Source: JANLYQ01 sp031365725 (GTDB taxonomy: Bacteria; Actinomycetota; Actinomycetes; JACCUZ01). Taken from it: a DNA stretch of 64,000 bases. Shown here piece after piece: positions 54,548 to 63,425 of the stretch. Both the position numbers and the translations under genes were made by a program. Every line of letters starts with the position of its first letter. Positions within the stretch are counted from its first letter, which is position 1. The notes under the pieces are model-generated. The model did no database searches. It was not told the DNA's origin and saw only the letters and a program-made list of their open reading frames with translations. Location: assembly GCA_031365725.1 (NCBI GenBank), contig JANLYQ010000117.1:17544-81543 (forward strand), in the 5' to 3' direction.

Positions 54548-56968
54548 ATGGATGCTCTTCGCCCTCGGGCCGCCGGCGGCTGGGCGACCCGGCTGTTGCT
54601 CTTCGTCGGGACCAGCGCCCTGTGCGGCCTGCTCGTCGCCGGGGTCTCCCTGCCGGTGCTCGGTGCTGCCGGGCTGGGCGCCCGCAACGCCGCCGACGGT
54701 TTCCAGTCGCTGCCGGCCGAGCTCGAGATCCCGCCGCTGCCGGAACGCTCGAGAATCCTGGCCGCTGACGGCTCGCTCATCGCGACCTTCTACCAGGAGA
54801 ACCGCATCTCGGTGGCGCTCTCCGACGTCGCCCCGGTCATGCGCCAGGCCGTTGTGGCGATCGAGGACTCCCGGTTCTACCAGCACGGCGGCATCGACCT
54901 ACGTGGCACCGCGCGGGCGCTGCTCAACAACTCCTCAGGACAGAACGTCCAGGGCGGGTCCACCCTGACTCAGCAGTACGTCAAGCAGGTCTTGCTCGAG
55001 TCGGCCGCCAACATCGACGACCCGAGGAAGCGCAAGGAGGCCGAGACGGCCGCCGTCGCCCGCTCCTACACCCGCAAGCTGCGCGAGCTGCGCTACGCCG
55101 TGGCGTTGGAGGAGAAGTACAGCAAGGCCCAGATCCTCGAGCGCTACCTCAACATCGCCTACTTCGGTTCGCAGGCCTACGGCGTCGAAGCCGCCGCGAA
55201 GCGCTACTTCAACGTGCACGCCAGCCAGCTCACCCTGCCGCAGGCCGCACTGCTGGCCGGCATCGTGCAGCAGCCCACGGCCTTCGACCCGATCCTCAAT
55301 CCCGACCGCGCCAAGGCCCGGCGCAACACCGTGCTCGCCCGCATGGGCCAGGTAGGCGTAGCTTCCCCGGCCGATGTCGCCGCCGCAGAGGCCTCCCCGC
55401 TGGGGCTGCAGCTGGCCAAGCGCGCTTTCCAGAACGGCTGCAACGACAGCAAGGTCGCGTTCTTCTGCGACTTCGTCCTGCGCACCATCACCAACGACAA
55501 GGTCTTCGGCGCGACCAAGTCCGACCGCGTCCGGCTGCTGCTGCGCGGCGGCCTGACCATCACCACGACCCTTGACATCAAGACCCAGGCCAGCGCCCAG
55601 CAAGCGCTCGCCGATCACGTCAATCCCACCGACAAGGTGGTATCCGCCCTGGCCACTGTCCAGCCCGGCACCGGGCAGATCAAGGCCATGGCCGTGAGCC
55701 GCGCCTACGGCGACAAGAAGAACCAGATCAAGTTCAACCCCGCGACCGACTCGGCGTACGGCGGCAGCAACGGCTTCCAGGCCGGCTCGACGTTCAAGGT
55801 GTTCGTCGCGGCTGCCGCGCTCGAGGCGGGCTACCCGTTCAGCTATCCGATCCAGTCGCCGTACAAGAAGGTCATCGGCAACATGGCCTGGTGCGGGGGG
55901 ACGCTCACCGATGCGTGGGAGCCCACCAACGAGAACACCGCGGAGAACGGCACGTTCACCTTGCAGAGCGGGCTGGCCAACTCGGTCAACACCTACTTCG
56001 CCCAGCTGGAGGAGCGGGTCGGGGTCTGCCGGCCGGCCCAGCTGGCGCGGGCCATGGGTGTCACCACCGCGGAGGGCAAGCCGCTCGCACAGATCAAGTC
56101 GTTCACCCTCGGCACCAACCTCGTGTCACCGCTGACGATGGCCGAGGCCTACGCCACCTTCTCGGCGCGCGGCCTGCACTGCACGTCGATCGCGATCCTG
56201 CAGGTGACCGACCCGGGCGGCAAGAAGCTGCCGGTGCCGCAGGCCGGTTGCAAGCAGGAGATGGAACCGCGCATCGCCGACGGGATGAACGAGCTGCTGC
56301 AGGGTGTGATACAGAACGGCACCGGCCGCCCGGCCGCTCTCAGCCGGCCCGCCGCCGGCAAGACCGGCACCACGGACAACCGCTACGCGGTCTGGTTCGT
56401 CGGCTACACCCCTGAGCTGGCGACCGCCGTGTGGGCCGGCAACCCGAGCCCGCCGAAGGCCGGCTACCCGCTGAGCAACGTGGTGATCGGCGGCCGCTAC
56501 TACGGCGACGTCTGCGGCGGTTGTCTGCCCGGCCCCATCTGGCAGGAGATGATGACCAAGTCGCTGGCGGGCACGCCGCCCTCGACCTTTGCCACGGTCG
56601 GGTCCGACGTGGTGGCCGGCTCGGCCGGGACCGTGCCCTCGGTCGCGGGCCAGTCGGTCGACCAGGCGAAGGCGACGCTGCGCGACGCGAAGTACACCCC
56701 GGTCGTCAGCCGGAACAGGGTCTACGTCACCTATGCACCGGCGGGCACGGTGGCCTACTCCTATCCCGGCACCGGTGCCGCGGCCTACCCCGGGCAGCAG
56801 GTCGTCATCTACGTGTCCGCCGGCCCCCCGGCGGCCCCGCCGCCCGTGCCGACCCCCGGCAACTCCCCTGGCGGCGGTGGCGGCGGCGTCGGCATCGGCG
56901 GCGGTGGTGGCGGCAACGGGAATGGCAACGGGAATGGCAACGGTGGCGGCAACGGCAAGGGTCCCTAG
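54548..56968 (+). CDS. ponA: bifunctional class A penicillin-binding protein with PASTA domain
   Basis: Peptidoglycan glycosyltransferase/transpeptidase, 806 residues. A transmembrane helix lies at about residues 15-40. The glycosyltransferase has AIEDSRFYQHGGIDLRGTAR (catalytic Glu near 105) and GGSTLTQQYVKQVLL; the transpeptidase has SxxK in GSTFKVF (about 414), SxN in NSVNTYF (about 478) and KTGT (about 604). A PASTA domain follows (about 697-757, VPSVAGQSVDQAKATLRDA), then a Pro-rich hinge and a 40-residue Gly/Asn tail. It matches PonA2 by position. TAGGCT lies 8 nt before the ATG. Confidence 0.96.
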   Translation: MDALRPRAAGGWATRLLLFVGTSALCGLLVAGVSLPVLGAAGLGARNAADGFQSLPAELEIPPLPERSRILAADGSLIATFYQENRISVALSDVAPVMRQAVVAIEDSRFYQHGGIDLRGTARALLNNSSGQNVQGGSTLTQQYVKQVLLESAANIDDPRKRKEAETAAVARSYTRKLRELRYAVALEEKYSKAQILERYLNIAYFGSQAYGVEAAAKRYFNVHASQLTLPQAALLAGIVQQPTAFDPILNPDRAKARRNTVLARMGQVGVASPADVAAAEASPLGLQLAKRAFQNGCNDSKVAFFCDFVLRTITNDKVFGATKSDRVRLLLRGGLTITTTLDIKTQASAQQALADHVNPTDKVVSALATVQPGTGQIKAMAVSRAYGDKKNQIKFNPATDSAYGGSNGFQAGSTFKVFVAAAALEAGYPFSYPIQSPYKKVIGNMAWCGGTLTDAWEPTNENTAENGTFTLQSGLANSVNTYFAQLEERVGVCRPAQLARAMGVTTAEGKPLAQIKSFTLGTNLVSPLTMAEAYATFSARGLHCTSIAILQVTDPGGKKLPVPQAGCKQEMEPRIADGMNELLQGVIQNGTGRPAALSRPAAGKTGTTDNRYAVWFVGYTPELATAVWAGNPSPPKAGYPLSNVVIGGRYYGDVCGGCLPGPIWQEMMTKSLAGTPPSTFATVGSDVVAGSAGTVPSVAGQSVDQAKATLRDAKYTPVVSRNRVYVTYAPAGTVAYSYPGTGAAAYPGQQVVIYVSAGPPAAPPPVPTPGNSPGGGGGGVGIGGGGGGNGNGNGNGNGGGNGKGP

Positions 56969-57423
56969 CCGGCGCTGAGCTGGCGGCGTACCTCAGCCGC
57001 CACCCGACCGCCGTCGGCCTTGCCTGCGGTCTGCGGCGTGACGACCTTCATGACCGCCCCCATCATCTGTGGGCCGACCGCACCGGTGGCGGTGATCGCC
57101 GCGGCAACTATGCCCGCGATGTCCTCATCGCCGAGCTGGGCCGGCAGGTAGGCCGCGATGACCTCGCCCTCGGCCCGCTCGCGCTCGGCCCGTTCCGGGC
57201 GGTCGCCGGCGTCGAAGGCCTCGGCCGCCTCACGCCGCTTCTTGCCTTCGCGGTTGAGCACCGTGACGACCTCGGCGTCGTCGAGCTCGCGCGCCGTCTT
57301 GCCCGAGACCTCCTCGTTCTTGACCGCGGTGAGCACCATGCGCAGCGTGGCCGACCGCAGCTCGTCACGCGCCTTCATGGCTGTGGTCAGGTCGGCACGC
57401 AGCTGCTCCTTGAGTCCGCTCAT
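56965..57423 (-). CDS. GatB/YqeY domain protein
   Basis: A 152-residue YqeY-like protein (SGLKEQLRADLTTAMKARDE, TLRMVLTAVKNEEV, AAYLPAQLGDEDIAGIV), sharing the tail domain of GatB, the tRNA-dependent amidotransferase subunit; its own role is not established. I use Met at 57423, two codons after an earlier in-frame ATG. The stop overlaps that of ponA by 4 nt in convergent orientation. Confidence 0.92.
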   Translation of the reverse strand: MSGLKEQLRADLTTAMKARDELRSATLRMVLTAVKNEEVSGKTARELDDAEVVTVLNREGKKRREAAEAFDAGDRPERAERERAEGEVIAAYLPAQLGDEDIAGIVAAAITATGAVGPQMMGAVMKVVTPQTAGKADGGRVAAEVRRQLSAG

Positions 57424-57491
57424 GACCACGATGATGTCAGCGGACGGTCACGTCCCGCGCGGGAGACCTCCCCGTGTGTCAGCATCGAGGG

Positions 57492-58418
57492 GTGCGCCGC
57501 CGTACCTCCGTCCCACTGACCGCTCTCGGCGGCACCGTCGCCCTGGGGGCTGCCTGCCTCGGCTGGGCCGCCGCCATCGAGGTGCGCGCGTTCGCGTTGC
57601 GGCGGGTGCAGGTGCCGGTGCTCGCACCCGGCGCGCGACCGATGCGGGTGCTGCACATCTCCGACCTGCACCTGGTGCCGGACCAGCGCGCCAAACGCGA
57701 CTGGGTGCGTTCGCTGGCCGGGCTCGAGCCCGACCTCGTGGTCGACACCGGCGACAACCTGGCCCACCGCGAGGCGGTGCCGGCCGTCCTCGATGCGCTC
57801 GGCCCGCTGCTCGAGCGACCGGGTGTCTTCGTGATGGGCAGCAACGACTACTACGCGCCGACGTTCAAGAACCCGGCGCGCTATCTCATGCCCGACCGGG
57901 GCGTACGACGGCACAAGGGCACGCTGCCCACCGAGGACATGCGTGAGGGGTTCCTCGCCGCCGGCTGGCACGACCTCGACAATGCCCGCACCCGGCTCAA
58001 GGTCGACCACCGGGAGATCGAGGTCGTGGGCACCGACGACGCCCACATCGACAGGGACAGGTACGCCGAGGTGGCCGGGGCGGCTGACGCCGCGGCCGAC
58101 CTGTCGCTCGCGGTCACGCATGCCCCCTACCGCCGGGTGCTCGACCCGATGGTGGCCGACGGCTTCGACCTCGTCATGGCGGGCCACACCCACGGCGGTC
58201 AGCTGTGCGTGCCGTTCTGGGGTGCGGTGGTCGCCAACTGCGACCTGCCGGTGCGCCAGGCCAAGGGCCTGTCGAGCTGGACCTCGGGGGGCCACACCGC
58301 GCCGCTGCACGTGTCCGCCGGGCTCGGCACCTCGCCGTACGCACCGGTGCGGTTCGCCTGCCGACCCGAGGCCACGCTGCTGACGCTGGTGGAGAGAGCG
58401 CCCTCGGCGCTCGGCTAG
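57492..58418 (+). CDS. calcineurin-like metallophosphoesterase (Rv3683 type)
   Basis: A 308-residue phosphoesterase with the full metal-binding set: VLHISDLHLVPD, VDTGDNLAH, GSNDYYAP, VTHAPYRRVLD and MAGHTHGGQLC. The N-terminal 30 residues contain a hydrophobic segment (LGGTVALGAACLGWAAAIEV), so it is probably membrane-associated like YkuE/YaeI-type lipid-A or phospholipid phosphoesterases. Start GTG 57492. It directly precedes the tRNA-Pro gene. Confidence 0.9.
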   Translation: MRRRTSVPLTALGGTVALGAACLGWAAAIEVRAFALRRVQVPVLAPGARPMRVLHISDLHLVPDQRAKRDWVRSLAGLEPDLVVDTGDNLAHREAVPAVLDALGPLLERPGVFVMGSNDYYAPTFKNPARYLMPDRGVRRHKGTLPTEDMREGFLAAGWHDLDNARTRLKVDHREIEVVGTDDAHIDRDRYAEVAGAADAAADLSLAVTHAPYRRVLDPMVADGFDLVMAGHTHGGQLCVPFWGAVVANCDLPVRQAKGLSSWTSGGHTAPLHVSAGLGTSPYAPVRFACRPEATLLTLVERAPSALG

Positions 58419-58432
58419 ACTTCCCGGCGCAC

Positions 58433-58509
<77 letters not shown>

Positions 58510-58516
58510 CGGATCT

Positions 58517-58553
58517 CCAGCCGGTGTCTCTGCACGTCAGAGGCACCGGCTGG
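58517..58553 (+). terminator. terminator after tRNA-Pro
   Basis: CCAGCCGGTGTCTCTG pairs with CAGAGGCACCGGCTGG over 16 positions with one T-G wobble around loop CACGT, 8 nt after the tRNA. Confidence 0.85.
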
Positions 58554-58800
58554 CCCCGTTTCGGCGCAGCGCCGCCACGCCGGGCGCATCACGGACAGAA
58601 CGGGCGTCGTACCCCCCGAGACATACGTACGGCGAAAAAGCACTGCGAAGACTGTCGATGAGGCCTACGATGCGGCCCGCAGCCGGATGCCGCCCGGACC
58701 CGGGCGCTTCCTGATCTCGACTGCCGTCCACGCGGCGGCGTTCCGCCGCTCGTCACTAGGCGGCCCCTCTGTGTGAGGTGACCGTCGGTCGGGAGGGTCG
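58554..58800. other. intergenic stretch without recognised feature
   Basis: About 250 nt between the tRNA terminator and the ScyD-like gene. Only the Shine-Dalgarno GGGAGG before 58801 stands out; short frames here match nothing I recognise. Confidence 0.5.
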
Positions 58801-59988
58801 ATGAAGAAGAAGGTCTCAGGATCGATTGCGATCGCGGGGGTCTGCGCAGCTGCGTTGCTCACCGCGGGAAGTCCGCCGGCGATCGGCGCGACGGAACCCA
58901 CCATCACGCCCGTCATGGGCGCGATGAACTCCCCGCGTGGCATCGCCTTCGACGCGCACGGCTCGATGTATGTCTCGGAGTCCGGCGCTGCCGGCGCCGG
59001 CGCGGCAGGTGTCACGGAGACAGGGAAGGTGAGCAAGTTCGCGTGGGGGTCGACCACTCCCTCGTGGACTCACACCTTCACGTCCTTCTACGCAACCCAG
59101 CCGGGCGCCAGCTCGGCGGATGTGCTTGGCCCGGAGGGGATCAGTGCTCTGGGCAGCGGGTGCCTCAAGCCCGGCCGTGAGCACGCACGGCACGGCTGCC
59201 GGATCACGATGATCATGTCCGAGTCGACGCCAGGCATCCTCAAGAACTCCGGCGGAGCGATCACCGACAGCCAGGCCGGTCGGCTCTTCCGCCTCGGCAG
59301 TGCGACCGGAGCGGTCCGCCGCGTGGTCGACGTCGGCTCACAGATGTACGACTGGACCGGCGACCACGTCAAGGTGTTTCCCAGCGACTTCCCTGACTCG
59401 AACCCCTACGGGGTGCTCGTCACGAGGCAGGGCGAGGACGCGGCGCCTCGCACCTTCGTCGCCGATGCGGGTGCGAACACGATCAGCGAGATCAAGGCCA
59501 ATGGCAGGGCGCGGATCGTCTCCTACATCCCCAACGAGAGCGGTCCCCCGTTCCGTGACGCGACCCCGACGTGCATCGCCCAGGGTCCGGATGGCTTCCT
59601 CTACGTCGGGACGCTGCACTTCGTCAAGAATTTGCTGGTGCCCCCGGGTACCGGCGGTCTGTCCGACGTCTGGCGGGTGAACCCCAACGGACGCTATCCC
59701 CAGGCGCCGCAGTTGTGGGCTTCTGGCCTGACGACCATCACGGCGTGCACGTTCGACCGGTCCGGCAACTTCTGGGCCGCCGAGATGTTCGCCGGTGGCT
59801 TTGGCGCACAGCCATTCCCCGGTGACGTCGTGAAGATCCCGTTCGCCCACCCGACCCAGCAGACCCATATCGGCGCCGGGCAGCTGCTCGTCCCCGGCGG
59901 GATTGCCCAGGGGCCGGACGGAGCGATGTACGTGACAGTCGGCTCGTCCGCAGGCCCCGGACAAGGGGGGGTCGTCAGGATCGGCTGA
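58801..59988 (+). CDS. secreted ScyD/ScyE-family beta-propeller protein
   Basis: A 395-residue exported protein with signal peptide KKKVSGSIAIAGVCAAALLT and cleavage near PAIGA. NHL-like blades recur: SPRGIAFDAHGSMYVSESG, GPEGISALGSG, PYGVLVTRQ, TCIAQGPDGFLYVGTLHF, GIAQGPDGAMYVTVGSS. This matches the ScyD/ScyE family found in scytonemin clusters and, more widely, in actinobacterial secreted proteins with unknown roles. GGGAGG lies before the ATG. A hairpin follows. No scytonemin genes are nearby. Confidence 0.88.
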   Translation: MKKKVSGSIAIAGVCAAALLTAGSPPAIGATEPTITPVMGAMNSPRGIAFDAHGSMYVSESGAAGAGAAGVTETGKVSKFAWGSTTPSWTHTFTSFYATQPGASSADVLGPEGISALGSGCLKPGREHARHGCRITMIMSESTPGILKNSGGAITDSQAGRLFRLGSATGAVRRVVDVGSQMYDWTGDHVKVFPSDFPDSNPYGVLVTRQGEDAAPRTFVADAGANTISEIKANGRARIVSYIPNESGPPFRDATPTCIAQGPDGFLYVGTLHFVKNLLVPPGTGGLSDVWRVNPNGRYPQAPQLWASGLTTITACTFDRSGNFWAAEMFAGGFGAQPFPGDVVKIPFAHPTQQTHIGAGQLLVPGGIAQGPDGAMYVTVGSSAGPGQGGVVRIG

Positions 59989-60005
59989 TCCGACCTGACA
60001 ACGGC

Positions 60006-60037
60006 GGAGCGGCCGGGCCACGCGGCTCGGTCGCTCC
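60006..60037 (+). terminator. hairpin after ScyD-like gene
   Basis: GGAGCGGCCG pairs with CGGTCGCTCC (one G-T) around a 12-nt loop, 17 nt after the stop, followed by TTCGTGTT. Confidence 0.7.
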
Positions 60038-60103
60038 TTCGTGTTCCGGGTGACGCATGGCCATTCCAGCAGGTCCTCGACGCCACCACAGGGAGGCGAC
60101 TGC

Positions 60104-60902
60104 ATGTCGATCTACCGAAACGCTCTCCCACAGACCCACGGACACACGCTGCTCACTGACTCGGGGATCGAGACCGAAGTCATCTTCGGGTCCCAACGCG
60201 AACTGCCCGGTTTCGCGCTCTTCCCCTTGCTCGCTGACAGCGAGGGCCGCGCGATCCTTGATCGCTACTACCGCGGGCACATCGCCGTCGCAGCCGAGAA
60301 CGGTCTTGGGTACCTGCTCGAAACCCCTTCCTGGCGCAGCAACCCGACGTGGGGCCCGTCCCTGGGCTACAGCCAGGACGCCCTCGACGACCTCGACCGA
60401 CAGGGCGTCGAGTTCCTGACGAAGATTCGCCGCCGTCATGACGGTGGACGAGGCTCGTCGCTATCACGGGCACCAGGTCGCGGTCTTCGCCGACACCGAG
60501 TGCGACCTCGTCTCCGCCTGCACGCTCACCTACGCCGCAGAGGGACTGGGGATAGCGCTTGCCGCACGGGAGCACGAGATCCCGGCGATGATCTACTTCA
60601 CGCTCGACACGAACGGTCGGCTTCCGGACGGCTCGCGTCTCGGCGACGCCATCGCCGAGATCGACAAGGCGACTGAGGGGTACGTCGCCTACTACGGCAT
60701 CAACTGCGCGCACCCGGATCACATCGCTCGTGCGCGTGACGAATCTGACGACCTGGACGCCGGCAACCCTGAGGAGCTCGCCGACGGCTATCAGAGACTG
60801 ATCAAGACCTTCACGCATGCCTCCGTCTTCGGAGGGTGCTGCGGGACGGGCGTCCGACACATCCGGACCATCGCCACCGCGGTGGGGAGCCGATCCGGTT
60901 GA
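60104..60902 (+). pseudogene. homocysteine S-methyltransferase with internal deletion and frameshift
   Basis: The ATG at 60104 has GGGAGG upstream and opens a homocysteine methyltransferase: LLTDSGIETEVIFGSQRELP, GLGYLLETPSWRSNPTWG. The frame is lost after VEFLTKIRR near 60435 and resumes in another frame at MTVDEARRYHG, which is internal in intact homologues. About 20-25 residues (the SGCIGPRGDGY-type segment) are missing. The zinc ligands are still there (INCAHP and GGCCGTGVRHI). Two separate proteins could be called, but neither half would be functional alone. It ends 6 nt from the convergent protease gene. Confidence 0.78.
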
Positions 60903-60908
60903 GTCGGT

Positions 60909-63110
60909 CTACCCGCCCACGATGATGATGCCGCGCTCCCCCAACGAGCCCCCCACCCCGTCGGGAGCCGTCACGGACACCTCGTGCCTGCCCGCGCTGA
61001 GCTCGGCGACGAGGTCGGTCCCCACCCCGAGGTCACCATCGATGCTCGACCACCAGCGGACTTCCCGGGCCGATGGTGCACCGTGACCGCGAAGATCGAT
61101 GTGGACGCGGAGCATCACCGGCCCGGCGGCGACACCGCAGTCGCCGTCGGGCAGATCGAGATGCAGCCCACGGGGCGCGGGCAGCAAGTCCACCGGCTCG
61201 GTGTCGACGACCGTCGACATCAGCTCGGCGGTCGCGACGACGCGGAAGCGACAAGACCCGCGGGACGGCAGCGAGGAGGCGACCACTGACACGTTGCCCT
61301 CTGGCGGGTCGAACACCACCGGCCACCAGGTCCGGCCGTCGTCCCCGGTGAACAGGACCACCACCGAGGGCGCCTCGCGCTGGTGCTGGGCGGTCACGCG
61401 GAAACTCACCTGAGCGGGACCATGCTCCGCCTCGGACGTCACCTCACCGACGACGACTGGTGACACCTCGACGGTCGGCGCCACTCCGGCAGCCACCACC
61501 AGGAGCGGCTCGCCCCCGTCGTGGAACGCCAGCGAATGTGCCCCCTCGGGCCACTCGATCGCCTCGTCGAAGTCCTGCCAAGGTTCACGTCCGGCGGGCA
61601 CCGCGCCGCCACACCCCGACCCGCAGCCTCCGGCGCCCCTACAACAGGCCTGTGCCCGCACCGCCACCAGGTGATGGGTGAACAGCACGCGCGCGTTCGC
61701 GTCGAGAATGTCGACGGACAGCGGCGAGCCGGCGCCTTCCCAGGACCGCGACACCTGGCCGGGCGCATCCACCTGCAGCATCCGCCGGATCTCGACGCTT
61801 CGGTCACGATAGAGCCGTACCGCGGTCACCAGGAAGGGGCGACCCACCTTGGACGGTCGTGCAGTCGCGGCGGCGTGCATGCTCCTCGCGCTGAGGATCG
61901 CCTGGTAGGTGTAGGGCGAGATCCACTGGTTCGCGCCATAGGACATCAGGTCGTCGGAGGACGCAGGGTCGTAGAGGGTGGGCGGCACCGTACCAGTGTC
62001 GATGCCGACCTCACCGATCGAACGGACGTCGCCACCATAGTTCGGGTACGCCGTGTCACTGGAGGGATCGCCCGGCACAGCAACATGGTGTCGGTCATAC
62101 AGGTGCCCGATCTCGTGAGTGACGGTGATCGGGTCCGCGACGAAGGAACCGATCCCGCCCCGCCCACAACCCGATACGTACGGCCCTGAGGCGGGCAAGG
62201 CCGCAGTCGGCACGAAGCCGATCACGATGTCGCCCAGACCGAACAGCGAGGTGAAGATCGCGGTGACAGCGAGGTCGGCGGCGAGCTTGTCCCACGCCGT
62301 GTTGCAGGCCCCGGGCGAGGTTGGTCCCGCGCCAAAGGTGTCCCTGCTCTCGACTTCCGCCGACAGCACGGTGGTCTCGAAATAGGGGAACGGCAGCATC
62401 CGTTGCGCCGTCGATAGGGACGACAGCATGACCGCATCGCTCGCACTGGTGCGGTTGCCTGACCCGTCAGTCCAGTTGACTCGGACCAGGCACACCTTGG
62501 GCGCGGACACGTCAGTGAAGGACACGACGTCAGACCACGTCGCGAACGCCGTCTCGCTGAGAGTCCATACCCGGACCGCGATGTCGGCCCGACCGGCGCG
62601 GCAGTAGTAGGCAGGCACGACAAAGTTCAACGGCGAGTTGACCGAGATCAGCCGGTTGACCGCCGTGAACCGGTCGCCCCCGGCCGAGAACGTGTACTCC
62701 TGGTCCCACAACGTTCGGTCGAGCCACTGCTGGCGACCGACACGTGCTCCGTCGCTGCGGGTGGGTCCGGTGCGGTAGACCACCCGCCCGGCTACCGACA
62801 CGACCAGCTCGCCCGTGACCCGTTGTCCCGTCAGCAGATCCGGCTGCAGCAGGGGCGGCGTGACCACGGGATAGGCGCGAGCGACGAGCAACTTCAGAGC
62901 GACCAGTGCCACGCCGTTGTCTTGGCCGTAACCGCCCCCGGCGGCCGAGGCGTACTGCGTCGACTGCGTCAGCTCGACCCCGGCCAGGCGCAGCCGAGCG
63001 GTGAGAGCACCAGGCCGAGTCGGGTCCAGACCCGGGAAGTCGGGCAGCCCCGAGATCCCGTCACCGGCGGGCAGCGGCGACTGAGGGACACCCTGCGGTT
63101 CAATGGTCAT
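60909..63110 (-). CDS. zincin-like metalloprotease with Ig-like C-terminal region
   Basis: I do not recognise a named family. The protein of about 733 residues has a zinc-protease motif THEIGHLYDRHH near residue 333 (HExxH followed by further His) and a Met-turn-like DDLMSYGANQW about 65 residues later, so the M-zincin fold is likely. The N-terminal 300 residues are beta-rich (GELVVSVAGRVVYRTGP), and the last 250 resemble Ig-like repeats (VEVSPVVVGEV, PAQVSFRVTAQ, GRHEVSVTAPDGVGG). No signal peptide is seen. A cysteine cluster ACCRGAGGCGSGCGG is unusual. Met at 63110 has AGGGGA upstream; an in-frame ATG at 63170 is the alternative. Confidence 0.75.
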   Translation of the reverse strand: MTIEPQGVPQSPLPAGDGISGLPDFPGLDPTRPGALTARLRLAGVELTQSTQYASAAGGGYGQDNGVALVALKLLVARAYPVVTPPLLQPDLLTGQRVTGELVVSVAGRVVYRTGPTRSDGARVGRQQWLDRTLWDQEYTFSAGGDRFTAVNRLISVNSPLNFVVPAYYCRAGRADIAVRVWTLSETAFATWSDVVSFTDVSAPKVCLVRVNWTDGSGNRTSASDAVMLSSLSTAQRMLPFPYFETTVLSAEVESRDTFGAGPTSPGACNTAWDKLAADLAVTAIFTSLFGLGDIVIGFVPTAALPASGPYVSGCGRGGIGSFVADPITVTHEIGHLYDRHHVAVPGDPSSDTAYPNYGGDVRSIGEVGIDTGTVPPTLYDPASSDDLMSYGANQWISPYTYQAILSARSMHAAATARPSKVGRPFLVTAVRLYRDRSVEIRRMLQVDAPGQVSRSWEGAGSPLSVDILDANARVLFTHHLVAVRAQACCRGAGGCGSGCGGAVPAGREPWQDFDEAIEWPEGAHSLAFHDGGEPLLVVAAGVAPTVEVSPVVVGEVTSEAEHGPAQVSFRVTAQHQREAPSVVVLFTGDDGRTWWPVVFDPPEGNVSVVASSLPSRGSCRFRVVATAELMSTVVDTEPVDLLPAPRGLHLDLPDGDCGVAAGPVMLRVHIDLRGHGAPSAREVRWWSSIDGDLGVGTDLVAELSAGRHEVSVTAPDGVGGSLGERGIIIVGG

Positions 63111-63425
63111 CTGGATGTCCCCTGCCTCGTTTGACGCGACCGGTTCGGCGGCCGTGCTCGGCTCGAGCATCGTCCGGTCGGCTGGGGGAGTCCAGGGCCG
63201 TAAGTGCAGATGTGACTGGTTGTGTCACTGTGCTCTCACCGAGGCGACGTGACCGGCCTTACGGCGCTCGTCGAACGCAATGGTGGAGTCCGGGGCGGCC
63301 GCTGGTGCGTGGAGCGCTGCCCGACTGGCGCATCACCTGCTTCTACGTCGACAACGACAGCCGACGACTGTCGAGAGCCACGGATGCCTGGGACTGCACA
63401 GCGGTGATCGGCTGTCGAGGGTGTC

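Noticed and set aside
60438..60902. Separate gene starting at MTVDEA
   Set aside because: This methionine is internal in homocysteine methyltransferases; the piece lacks the N-terminal half of the barrel.
63171..63425. Coding sequence upstream of the phosphoesterase remnant
   Set aside because: Short frames only; none shows the expected metal-binding N-terminus or other recognisable sequence.
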